From Rhodospirillaceae bacterium (GTDB lineage Bacteria > Pseudomonadota > Alphaproteobacteria > Rhodospirillales > Magnetospirillaceae): a DNA stretch of 17,179 nucleotides. The notes beneath the pieces were generated by a model. It made no database searches and was not told where the DNA came from. It worked only from the letters and a program-made list of their open reading frames with translations. The position numbers and the translations under genes are program-made. Positions 6,875 through 14,571 of the stretch are shown here, piece by piece (positions within the stretch are counted from its first letter, which is position 1; every line of letters starts with the position of its first letter). The stretch covers positions 1-17,179 of the forward strand of contig JASLCK010000182.1 in NCBI GenBank assembly GCA_030151865.1. Direction: 5' to 3'.

Positions 6875-6923
6875 AGGGGAGCAACCCCTCAGCTTCTGTG
6901 TCAAGGGGGGGACTCCCCCCTCA
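6875..6923. repeat. Two related G/C hairpins, the second abutting a stop codon
   Basis: AGGGG-AGCAA-CCCCT (6875-6889) and GGGGGG-GACT-CCCCCC (6905-6920) both sit in a TCAAGG...CCCTCAGC frame, so they look like two copies of one hairpin element. The second runs directly into the stop codon (6921-6923, minus strand) of the EAL-like gene. For minus-strand transcripts they could act as 3' hairpins, but no T tract follows. Confidence 0.5.
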
Positions 6924-8213
6924 GCGGCGGCGGCTGGTAATGCCCTTGGTCTTTTGCTGTTCGGCGGTGACCAGGGCTTCCACATGACGGCCCTGGAACA
7001 GGGTGATCCCCATTTCCTGCCCGGCATCCACCGCGTCCTGGGTATCGCAACGGCACAGGATGGCCCGCGACGGACCGCAGCGGTTCATATAGGTTTCCAG
7101 CGACATGCCGTTGGGCAACTCGCCGTTCAGCATGGCCGGGTCCCACACCACCTTGATCAGGTCCAACCCCAACCGCTCGCGGTCGATGAAGGGCAGGGAT
7201 TCCAGATTGACGCCGTCCATGCAGACGCGATAGCCGCGGTCATGGGCGAAATCGCGGGCAAACAGGAATGCCCCCAGATCAGCAAACACATCAACCTTTT
7301 GCAGCTCCAGCACGATGGTGCCGCGCATGCTGGCCTTGATGTTGTCGTCAAAGGTCAGGAATTCCGGCGACAGCAGGGTCTGCACATTCAAATTGATGCT
7401 GATGTCGCCCGCGATGGTGCGGTCGTCATGCTTGTTCAGCAAGGCCAGAACCCGGCGGTCCAGGGTTTCGGTCAATTGCTGGAACAGCCACGGGCTGGAC
7501 GCCAGATTGACGTTGGGCAGCAGGGTTTCGCGCAGATCGGCGATCGAGATGAACAATTCGTTGAAGACCGGCTGCGGCGCGGCCTTGCCGACGATGGCGC
7601 AGATGGCCTGACGGCGCATCATGTTGGCCAGATCGGCGCGGGCCAGGGCGTCTTCCAGCTTGGCCAGCATGGGCGGCGACAACGGATCGCCGCGCGTCAG
7701 GGTGCGCAAGGTCTGCTGGGCGGTAAAGCCCTTGGCGAATTCCTGGGTGCGGCGCTGCTGTTCCTCGCTCGAGGCCTGTTGCGCCACTTGCAGCAGATGT
7801 TCGTAATCGCGTTCCAGCAGCAGCCATTCGGCAAAGGATAATTTGCCCGGAGCGCCTTCGTCGATCAGCATCGGATCGTCGCTGAACAGGAAGCGCAGCT
7901 TGACGATGGCGGCTTCCACCTCGTCCAGCGCGCTTTCCTTGAAGATGAACACCAGATCGGCGTTGGAAAGGGAGAAGATCTGCCCCTTCAACTGCTTGAC
8001 CATGGCTTCAAAGGTATTGACCGCGATACGCACATGATGTTCGCGGCGGTTGACCGCTTGCAGCCCCGACAGCCGCACGATCACGGCGCGACGGCCGCGA
8101 CGGTGCTTTTCCAGCTTCTGCACATAATCCAGCAACAGGGTTTCCTGGCCGACCAGCCGGGAAGCGATGGCCTTTTGCTGATTGGTAACGGGACGATCGC
8201 CGGGCGGGGTCAT
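6921..8213 (-). CDS. Degenerate GGDEF/EAL-like protein B
   Basis: A 430-residue soluble protein, paralogous to the upstream gene product. Residues 44-112 follow the layout of a diguanylate cyclase core, but the GGDEF position reads SNADLVF. Residues 215-412 follow an EAL domain: NELFIS where EAL would be, INLN at the metal-binding Asn region, VLELQ for ELTE, MDGVN for the DDFG loop, LIKVVW for the K motif and FQGRHVEA for the final QG. One aspartate of DDFG and the glutamate of EGVE appear lost, so catalysis is unlikely and ligand sensing or protein binding is more likely. The frame is open to 8453, but ATG at 8211-8213 overlaps the upstream stop as ATGA, which implies translational coupling. 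The domain assignment is my alignment by eye. Confidence 0.72.
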   Translation of the reverse strand: MTPPGDRPVTNQQKAIASRLVGQETLLLDYVQKLEKHRRGRRAVIVRLSGLQAVNRREHHVRIAVNTFEAMVKQLKGQIFSLSNADLVFIFKESALDEVEAAIVKLRFLFSDDPMLIDEGAPGKLSFAEWLLLERDYEHLLQVAQQASSEEQQRRTQEFAKGFTAQQTLRTLTRGDPLSPPMLAKLEDALARADLANMMRRQAICAIVGKAAPQPVFNELFISIADLRETLLPNVNLASSPWLFQQLTETLDRRVLALLNKHDDRTIAGDISINLNVQTLLSPEFLTFDDNIKASMRGTIVLELQKVDVFADLGAFLFARDFAHDRGYRVCMDGVNLESLPFIDRERLGLDLIKVVWDPAMLNGELPNGMSLETYMNRCGPSRAILCRCDTQDAVDAGQEMGITLFQGRHVEALVTAEQQKTKGITSRRR

Positions 8214-9577
8214 GGTAGGGTTTCCTCGGCATTGGCCTTGCGGGCCTTGGGCGCCCGCATGACCGGGGAACTGTCCAGCATTTCCAGATTGCCGCATTCG
8301 CTGCGCAACGGTCCGGCCAACACACCGTGACGGCTGATGCATTGCTGCAGCGAACAGGCCGCCGACTTGTTGCACTGGGCCATGGTGTAAGCCGCCAGCA
8401 TGGCGTCCACATACCGGCCCTGGAACCGCTGCACACCGCGTTCCAGCCCCCACTGAATGGCGGCTTCGGAATCGCAGCGGGCGAAGATGACGTGGTCATG
8501 CCCCAAGGGCCGCAACGCCACAGCGACGCTGGTGCCATGTTCGGTCTCGCCCATCTCGGGGCTCCAACTGACCTTGTAATAATCGGCCTCGAACTGGGTG
8601 ACGTCCATGAACTGCAAGGTCAGTTCGTTCAGACCGTCGATCACCACCTGATGACCGTATTCCTTCAGGCGCTGGCGGGCGGCGTAATAGCCCCGGCTGT
8701 CGGCCAGAACGTCGAGCACCTGGAATTCCACCGAGATCGACGCCCGCGCCCCTTCACGCTTTTCAAAATCGGTAAAGGCGTCGGACAGAACGGTGCTGAT
8801 GTTCAGGTTCAGGCCATAAAGATGCGGCCTGATCTTCAGCGGCATGTCGCTGAGCGCGCCCAGCACCCGCAAATCCAGGGTCTGGCTGAGATGCTGGAAC
8901 AGCCAGCGATTGCCCAGCAGATTGACATCCGGCGCCAGGGCCTTTTGCAGCTCGGCCAGGGCGACATAGAATTCCTGGTACATCACTTCGGCGGTGGTGC
9001 CGTCGTTGATGACAATGGCCGATTGGCGACGGATCAGGCCCGACACATCGGCGATGGCCATGCGCTCCATCACCTCGGTCAAGGATTTGGGGTCCAGGGG
9101 CTGGGGATCGGCTTTGCCCGACTGCTGACGGACCCGCAGACGCGCCTGTTCCGCCGCCGTGCGCGACATCAAGATGAAGTCGTCGTAATCCGAACTGCCC
9201 AGATCGAACCAGGTGCAGAAATTATCGCGCCCGTCACCCGCGTCCGAGAATGTCAGCGGGTCCTTGGAGAACAGCGCCCGCAGCTTGAAGATCATGTTCT
9301 CGACATCGATCAGGTTCGGCTCTTTCAGCATGAACACGATGTCGGAATTGCCCAACAGGAACATCTGGCCGCGATAGGCGTTGACCATCGGCTCCAACAT
9401 TCTGAGCGCGATGCGGATATGGCCGTCCTGACGGTTCTGCGGACGCAGCCGCGACAGATGCACCTGCACCGCCAAACGGCCATGCCGGATCCGCCCGATC
9501 CGCTCGGCGGCACCGAACAGCAGACTTTCCTGGGTGACAATTTCCGGACCGGCCGCGCCCGGCGTCGGTGCATTCAT
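8210..9577 (-). CDS. Degenerate GGDEF/EAL-like protein A
   Basis: A 455-residue soluble protein, first of the coupled pair. Residues 34-105 resemble a decayed GGDEF fold (HLSRLRPQNRQDGHIRIALR, then LLGNSDIVFML where GGDEF is expected). Residues 195-392 resemble an EAL fold: QEFYVAL, LNLN, ISVEFQVL, VVIDGLNELT, YYKVSW, and GVQRFQGRYV at the end. The catalytic pattern is incomplete (IDGLN for DDFG, FARCD for EGVE), so it is probably a non-enzymatic c-di-GMP-linked or protein-binding regulator. Its C-terminal extension has four cysteines (C402, C408, C413, C428) absent from protein B. AGAGG sits seven bases before the ATG at 9575-9577. It is transcribed divergently from the histidine kinase at 9813, 235 bases away. 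Confidence 0.72.
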   Translation of the reverse strand: MNAPTPGAAGPEIVTQESLLFGAAERIGRIRHGRLAVQVHLSRLRPQNRQDGHIRIALRMLEPMVNAYRGQMFLLGNSDIVFMLKEPNLIDVENMIFKLRALFSKDPLTFSDAGDGRDNFCTWFDLGSSDYDDFILMSRTAAEQARLRVRQQSGKADPQPLDPKSLTEVMERMAIADVSGLIRRQSAIVINDGTTAEVMYQEFYVALAELQKALAPDVNLLGNRWLFQHLSQTLDLRVLGALSDMPLKIRPHLYGLNLNISTVLSDAFTDFEKREGARASISVEFQVLDVLADSRGYYAARQRLKEYGHQVVIDGLNELTLQFMDVTQFEADYYKVSWSPEMGETEHGTSVAVALRPLGHDHVIFARCDSEAAIQWGLERGVQRFQGRYVDAMLAAYTMAQCNKSAACSLQQCISRHGVLAGPLRSECGNLEMLDSSPVMRAPKARKANAEETLP

Positions 9578-9812
9578 GATCAGACCTCTTACCCGCTTCC
9601 CCCTTGGGTCCCCTGCCCATTCCTGGGACTGCCGTCATAGGACGCAGTCCTTATCATTGTGGGAAGCGCTTAACAGATAACATCGCCTTTGCGCACCAAC
9701 CAGAGGATAAATCACGATATTTTATAATCCCCTGGGTTCCTGCGGCTTTCTATCGACCAAATGCGCCCAATACATTAATCTAAAGGATAGAATTGTCGCC
9801 GCGGATCCGCAG
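9578..9812. promoter_or_regulatory. Divergent promoter region between the EAL-like pair and the histidine kinase
   Basis: The 235 bases are AT-richer than both flanks. A perfect TATAAT lies at 9723-9728 on the plus strand, but no good -35 is found at the right distance. A 10-bp palindrome, GCGGATCCGC (9801-9810), ends two bases before the kinase start and overlaps where its ribosome binding site should be. Confidence 0.4.
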
Positions 9813-11372
9813 ATGAGCATTGCCGACACTTTTTCACCGGAGCAAGACGAGAACGAGGAGTGTGCCGCCGTTCTCGACCCTGCTCCGCTCAGGGATTATC
9901 TGAACGCCATTCCCGCCCATGCCGCCATCTTGGATGCATCGGGCCGGGTGACGACGGTCAATGCCGCCTGGGTCCGCTTCGCCGAAAAAAACGGCGGATC
10001 GCAAGATGCCTATCTTGGACACAATTATCTGACCGTCAGCGATAGTTGTTCGGATGCCGACGCAACCGCCGTTGCTGCCGGAGTCCGCGCCATCCTGAGC
10101 GGTGAACGCCCGGAATTCTGGCACGAATATGCCTGTCACAGCGCATCCGACCGCCGCTGGTTCCGCTGCATGATTTCGCCGCTGCGCCATGACGGCAAGG
10201 ATCTGATCCTGGGCGCGATGGTGCTGCATGTCGATGTCACCAACCGCAAACTGGCGGAAGAAGCCGCCACCCAAACCGCCGCCTGGATGCAGTTGATTGC
10301 CGACACGGTGCCGGCTCTGGTCAGCTATACCGACAGCGATCTGGTGCTGCGCTTTGTCAACCGCCGCTATGAGGAATGGTATCAGACGCCCGCCGATCAG
10401 ATCATCGGGCAGCGGCTGGACGCCTTTTTCGGCGAACATGGGTTTGAAAATATCCGCGACCATGTGCAATCGGTGCTGGATGGCGAAAGCGTCGATTTTG
10501 AAGGTCGGGTGGCGGGGACCAACCGCTGGTATCATGCCAGTCTGGTGCCGCATCGTCAGGAAAACGGGGCGGTCTTGGGCTATTTCACCCTGGTGACCGA
10601 CATCACTCAGGCCAAGCAGGCCGAAGAGGCATTGCGAAACGCCAAGCAGATGGCGGAAACCGCCAATTCCGCCAAGTCGGAATTTCTGGCCAATATGAGC
10701 CACGAACTGCGCACGCCCTTAAACGCCATCATCGGCTTTTCGGAAATGCTCTCGACCCAGGTCTGGGGCGAATTGGGCCATCCCCATTACAAGGAATATG
10801 CCGAGGCCATCCACCAATCGGGCCAATATCTGCTGAACCTGATCAACGATATTCTCGATCTGTCCAAGGTCGAAGCCGGACGCTTTGATCTGCACGAAGA
10901 AGAGATGGACCTGTTGGACACCGCCGAATTGTGTCTGTCCATGCTGGCCGACCGCGCCGCCAAGGCCAATGTCCGCCTGATCGCCGCTATGCCCGAAGGA
11001 TTGCCGCTTTTCCACGGCGATTGCCGCCTGATCCAACAGATGCTGCTGAACCTGTTGTCCAACGCCGTCAAATTTACTCCGGCGGGCGGGCATGCCACGT
11101 TGACGGTTGTGCGGACCGCCGACAACGATCTGGAAATCAGCGTCGCCGATACCGGCATCGGCATCGCGCCGGAACATGTGGCGCGGGTTTTGGAACCGTT
11201 CGGTCAGGTGGATTCCGCCCAGGCGCGGCTGCATCAGCGGGAAAGCACCGGGCTGGGCCTGCCGCTGACCAAACGCTTTGCCGAACTGCATGGCGGCACC
11301 TTGCGGCTGGACAGCCAGCCCGGCCAGGGCACCACCGTGACCCTGTGCTTTCCCGCCCATCGCCTGGGATAA
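9813..11372 (+). CDS. PAS-PAS sensor histidine kinase
   Basis: A 519-residue hybrid-less sensor kinase. PAS-like domain 1 covers about 25-145 and PAS 2 about 157-265, joined by helices typical of signalling linkers. The HisKA domain has SHELRTPLNAIIGFSEML with phospho-acceptor H297. The ATPase domain has the N box (LLNLLSNAVKFTP, N417), G1 (VADTGIGIAP) and G2 (STGLGLPLTKRFAELHGG). There is no membrane segment, signal peptide or receiver domain, so sensing is cytoplasmic and the response regulator must be encoded elsewhere; none lies in the window. The ATG at 9813 lacks a clear Shine-Dalgarno, and AAAGGA is 25 bases upstream. Its divergent position to the EAL-like pair suggests a shared pathway. 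Confidence 0.92.
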   Translation: MSIADTFSPEQDENEECAAVLDPAPLRDYLNAIPAHAAILDASGRVTTVNAAWVRFAEKNGGSQDAYLGHNYLTVSDSCSDADATAVAAGVRAILSGERPEFWHEYACHSASDRRWFRCMISPLRHDGKDLILGAMVLHVDVTNRKLAEEAATQTAAWMQLIADTVPALVSYTDSDLVLRFVNRRYEEWYQTPADQIIGQRLDAFFGEHGFENIRDHVQSVLDGESVDFEGRVAGTNRWYHASLVPHRQENGAVLGYFTLVTDITQAKQAEEALRNAKQMAETANSAKSEFLANMSHELRTPLNAIIGFSEMLSTQVWGELGHPHYKEYAEAIHQSGQYLLNLINDILDLSKVEAGRFDLHEEEMDLLDTAELCLSMLADRAAKANVRLIAAMPEGLPLFHGDCRLIQQMLLNLLSNAVKFTPAGGHATLTVVRTADNDLEISVADTGIGIAPEHVARVLEPFGQVDSAQARLHQRESTGLGLPLTKRFAELHGGTLRLDSQPGQGTTVTLCFPAHRLG

Positions 11373-11458
11373 AGCTGATATCCCCAACTTGCCGCTTGCA
11401 AGCATCCCAGGCTTGAGTTAGCCCAATCCTTCCTTTTTCTTCGGACCTTGTCAGGACC

Positions 11459-12925
11459 ATGACCGATCTATCCGAGCTTGCTTCCCGCGTTTCCTCCTTC
11501 CGGGGCGTGCGTGTCCTGTGCGTCGGCGATGTCATGCTGGACCGCTTCGTCTATGGCGATGTGGACCGCATCTCGCCGGAAGGGCCGATCCCGGTAATCC
11601 GGGTCCGGCGCGAAACCGCCATGTTGGGCGGCGCGGGCAATGTGGTGCGCAATCTGGTGGCCCTGGGGGCGCATCCGCATTTTCTGTCGGTGGTGGGCGA
11701 CGATCAACCGGGCCGCGACGTCAGCACCCTGGTGGGCGAACTGCCCGAAGTCGATCCTTATCTGATCGTCGAGACCGACCGTCAGACCACCATCAAGACC
11801 CGCTTTATCGCCGCCAGCCAGCAATTGCTGCGCGCCGATCATGAAACCTCGGCCGAACTGGCGGAACTGAGCCGCGAGCGTCTTTTGGAAGCCGCGAACG
11901 ATTTGTTCGAGCGGATCGGCGTCGTGGTGCTGTCGGATTACGGCAAGGGCGTGCTGACCCCCGCCGTGGTGCGCGCCCTGATCGATGGTGCGCGCGCCGC
12001 CCAAAAGCCGGTGATCGTCGATCCCAAGGGCAGCGATTATTCGCTCTATCGCGGCGCCACCCTGGTGACGCCCAACCGCAAGGAACTGATCGAAGCCACC
12101 AAGATGGCCTGCGGCACCGACGCGGAAATCATCGCCGCCGCCCGCCATCTGATCGCCACCTGCGGCATCGAAAACGTGCTGGTCACCCGCAGCCAGGACG
12201 GCATGAGCCTGGTGTCGGGCAATGGCGACGTGTCCCACCTGCCCGCTGAAGCCCGCGAAGTGTTCGACGTGTCGGGCGCAGGCGACACCGTGGTCGCCGC
12301 CATGGCCGCCGCCATCGCCAGCGGCGCCAGCCTGCGCGAAGCCGCCAAGCTGGCCAATGTCGCCGCTGGCATCGTGGTGGGCAAGATCGGTACCGCCGTA
12401 GCTTATGCGTCCGATCTGGTCAGCACCCTGCATCACACCGAACTGGCCCTGGGCGACGTCAAGGTCGCCACCCGCGAAGCCGCCGCCGACATGATCGCCC
12501 TGTGGCGTCACAAGGGCAACAAGGTGGGCTTTACCAACGGCTGCTTCGATTTGCTGCATCCGGGCCACATCTCGCTGTTGCAGCAAAGCAAGGCCAATTG
12601 CGACAAGCTGGTGGTCGGGCTGAACTCCGACGCCTCGGTCCAGCGACTGAAGGGACCGACCCGCCCGGTCCAGTCGGAAGCGGCGCGCGCCACCGTTCTG
12701 GCGTCGCTAGCCTGCGTCGATCTGGTGGTGATCTTTGACGAAGACACCCCTTACGAACTGATCGCCGCCTTGCATCCCGACCTGCTGGTCAAGGGGGCCG
12801 ACTACACCATCGACAAGGTGGTCGGGGCCGATCTGGTGCAGGGCTGGGGCGGCAAGGTGGTTCTGGCCGATCTGGTGGCTGGTCAAAGCACCACCGCCAC
12901 CATCGCCCGCATGAACAAGAAGTAA
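11459..12925 (+). CDS. hldE: Bifunctional heptose 7-phosphate kinase / heptose 1-phosphate adenylyltransferase
   Basis: The 488-residue fusion supplies ADP-heptose for the LPS inner core. The N-terminal ribokinase-like domain (about 1-320) phosphorylates D-glycero-beta-D-manno-heptose 7-phosphate: it has GDVMLDRFVYGDV, GGAGNVVRNLVALG and the PfkB signature DVSGAGDTVVAA. The C-terminal cytidylyltransferase-like domain (about 345-488) transfers AMP, with TNGCFDLLHPGH containing the HxGH motif at about residues 359-371. Length is normal for HldE. The ATG at 11459 has AGGA three bases upstream, a modest site. It begins 86 bases after the kinase gene. The usual companion genes for heptose synthesis (gmhA, gmhB, hldD) are not in the window. 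Confidence 0.97.
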   Translation: MTDLSELASRVSSFRGVRVLCVGDVMLDRFVYGDVDRISPEGPIPVIRVRRETAMLGGAGNVVRNLVALGAHPHFLSVVGDDQPGRDVSTLVGELPEVDPYLIVETDRQTTIKTRFIAASQQLLRADHETSAELAELSRERLLEAANDLFERIGVVVLSDYGKGVLTPAVVRALIDGARAAQKPVIVDPKGSDYSLYRGATLVTPNRKELIEATKMACGTDAEIIAAARHLIATCGIENVLVTRSQDGMSLVSGNGDVSHLPAEAREVFDVSGAGDTVVAAMAAAIASGASLREAAKLANVAAGIVVGKIGTAVAYASDLVSTLHHTELALGDVKVATREAAADMIALWRHKGNKVGFTNGCFDLLHPGHISLLQQSKANCDKLVVGLNSDASVQRLKGPTRPVQSEAARATVLASLACVDLVVIFDEDTPYELIAALHPDLLVKGADYTIDKVVGADLVQGWGGKVVLADLVAGQSTTATIARMNKK

Positions 12926-12934
12926 GCAACCGTC

Positions 12935-12967
12935 TTGAACAAGCCGGACCCGATCCGGCCTGTTCAA
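12935..12967. terminator. Hairpin between convergent genes
   Basis: TTGAACA (12935-12941) and GCCGGA (12943-12948) pair with TCCGGC (12954-12959) and TGTTCAA (12961-12967) across a 5-base loop, with one mismatched pair. It lies between the hldE stop and the convergent gene ending at 12992. There is no T tract on either side, so its role as a bidirectional terminator is uncertain. Confidence 0.45.
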
Positions 12968-12991
12968 AGCTGGCTTCTTGCCACCCCAATG

Positions 12992-14398
12992 TCAGGGAGG
13001 GGACAGACTGTCCTCTTCCTCAATCCCGTCCCCGTGACCATCCTCAAGGCCCCCCTCTTCCTCAAGGCCACCTTCTTCCTCTTCGTCATCCAGGCTTTCC
13101 AGATGGGACACGATCTCGGCGCCATTCAAGGCACCGAGTTTTTCCATATACTCGTCATAGGACGAGATATCGCAGACCCCTTCCTCGGCAGGGTCATCAA
13201 GATCGAAGACATCATCGATCAAGGCCCGGATCTGAGATTTGCTGTAGTGCTGAAGGCGCTCGTCCGAGACATATCCCTGGATTTCCCCGACCTGATCCTC
13301 GTAGGCATCGTCAGCCTGATTCACCAGAAACTGGTTAAAGCTCATCTCCGCTATGATCGCGAGAGCGCGCGCGTTGGACATGTGCACATGGTTTTCGAGG
13401 TAATCCAGGACACTGTCCTGATCAGACAGCTTGGCCTGGGAAAACGCATTTGGATAAGCCCGGAACATCGAGAAAAGGTGCTGATCAAGCAAAGCGGCAA
13501 CACGCTCGTTGGCGGTTTCCACATCCTCTTCCTCGTCATCTTCCAAGGCGGCATAACCGGGAACCAGATAAGCATCATTGGCGTCATCCACGGTATCGAC
13601 GGTCTTTTTATCCAGCAACAGCCACATGGCTTCATGCAGGTCTTTGTCTGGCTCCTCGCCCTGTTCGGCGGCACGAATGGTTTTCAACCGCTCGGGCTCG
13701 CCATTGCCTTTGCCGCCGCCGCTGACCGCCGTCAGGGGGATGGAATTGCGGTAATTGAGATAGGCTGCGATGAAAAGCTGAAGCCGCGCCACCAGCCATA
13801 AAGCGGGGATCGTATCGGCATCCTGAGCCAGGAAAGGGTCGATGGCGGTGTCGGCGGCGGTATAATTGGCATGAGCCCAACTGTCTTCGGGCAAATTGTC
13901 CACCAGATCGATGCCCGGCAGGTGGCTGGCCTCGACGACCATCTCATGCACCTCGTCCCAGGCATCCCGCGGGGATAATCCCACCAAACGGCGGGTCAGT
14001 TCATCCAGGAACACCTGCCAGGGCGTGGTGTGATCCCCCTCCTGCTGGCTGCTGATGGTGTTGGGTGGACGCCCCTTGATCGTCAATCCGCCAATGCTGT
14101 TGCCGTCAACAAGGTCGGGTAAGATTTGCACCGACACCACCCGCTGGGCAACGAGCTCGGTTTCATCGGTTTCCGGCTCCAAATCGGCCTCGACCTCGAC
14201 CATTCTCTGCACCGGCTGACGGGTTGGCGCGGCATTCGCGCGCTGTTGCAGGCTTTGCAGTTGTCCCACCTGCGCCCCCGCATTCAACGCCGTGCCGATT
14301 TGCGACAAAGCCGTTCCGCCCGCCGCGCCTGTCCGTCCCGCACCAGCGCTCACGGAGGCGTCTGTCTGGTTGGTTTTCTCCGCCATCTGGTAAGGCAT
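12992..14398 (-). CDS. Hypothetical protein with eCIS/DUF4157-type N-terminal motif
   Basis: A 468-residue soluble protein with no known catalytic domain. Residues 5-45 are Gly/Ala-rich and disordered. Residues 44-66 (QLQSLQQRANAAP, then QPVQRM) resemble the QLQ-x-x-ANxxP...VQR linker repeats that I recall from DUF4157 proteins near extracellular contractile injection systems. Residues 109-130 contain GRPP and GDHTTPWQVF, which recalls a GRPP...QGxHTTAW motif of related proteins. The rest is helical, and the last 35 residues are extremely acidic (DDEEEE, EEEGGLED). The DUF4157 HExxH peptidase-like motif is absent. The ATG at 14396-14398 has GGAG about seven bases upstream; a TTG at 14425 is unlikely. 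The composition differs from neighbours, and the gene sits alone between hldE and queC, suggesting acquisition. Function is not known. Confidence 0.75.
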   Translation of the reverse strand: MPYQMAEKTNQTDASVSAGAGRTGAAGGTALSQIGTALNAGAQVGQLQSLQQRANAAPTRQPVQRMVEVEADLEPETDETELVAQRVVSVQILPDLVDGNSIGGLTIKGRPPNTISSQQEGDHTTPWQVFLDELTRRLVGLSPRDAWDEVHEMVVEASHLPGIDLVDNLPEDSWAHANYTAADTAIDPFLAQDADTIPALWLVARLQLFIAAYLNYRNSIPLTAVSGGGKGNGEPERLKTIRAAEQGEEPDKDLHEAMWLLLDKKTVDTVDDANDAYLVPGYAALEDDEEEDVETANERVAALLDQHLFSMFRAYPNAFSQAKLSDQDSVLDYLENHVHMSNARALAIIAEMSFNQFLVNQADDAYEDQVGEIQGYVSDERLQHYSKSQIRALIDDVFDLDDPAEEGVCDISSYDEYMEKLGALNGAEIVSHLESLDDEEEEGGLEEEGGLEDGHGDGIEEEDSLSPP

Positions 14399-14444
14399 TG
14401 CCTTTCTCCCCAGCGCAAAACACAACTTTTAGGTGATCTATTTA

Positions 14445-14473
14445 TAGATATTGATTTTGTGGGGTGTATTCAA
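14445..14473 (-). promoter_or_regulatory. Probable sigma-70-type promoter of the eCIS-like gene
   Basis: On the minus strand TTGAAT (14473-14468) and TATCTA (14450-14445) are separated by 17 bases, in an AT-rich patch. The expected start of transcription is about 40 bases before the ATG at 14398. Confidence 0.45.
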
Positions 14474-14571
14474 CGCGAATTTTCTTGCGGTCAGGATCGA
14501 TCCGTAGCACTGGAAAAGCTGCTTGGGGGCGTATCGCCCGTCCTCACCTTTTTGCATCAGGTTCGATCATC

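Larger units (their letters stand above)
6603..6920. other. Intergenic interval between convergent genes (318 bases)
   Basis: No gene is seen. It contains the strong terminator at 6646-6687, an inverted copy of the REP-like/CACAGAG composite (6728-6829) and two related G/C hairpins (6875-6889 and 6905-6920). Confidence 0.8.

Noticed and set aside
6954..9640. Long plus-strand open frames opposite the EAL-like genes
   Set aside because: Rich in Q, H and G with no family features; the minus-strand genes have SD sites, ATGA coupling and conserved motifs.
11468..12586. 372-codon minus-strand open frame
   Set aside because: Antisense shadow of hldE.
12935..13801. 288-codon plus-strand open frame with hydrophobic stretches
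   Set aside because: Lies antisense to the eCIS-like gene; the hydrophobic residues arise from its acidic codons read backwards.
14465..14571. preQ1 riboswitch before queC
   Set aside because: No aptamer-like stem and A-rich tail could be recognised.
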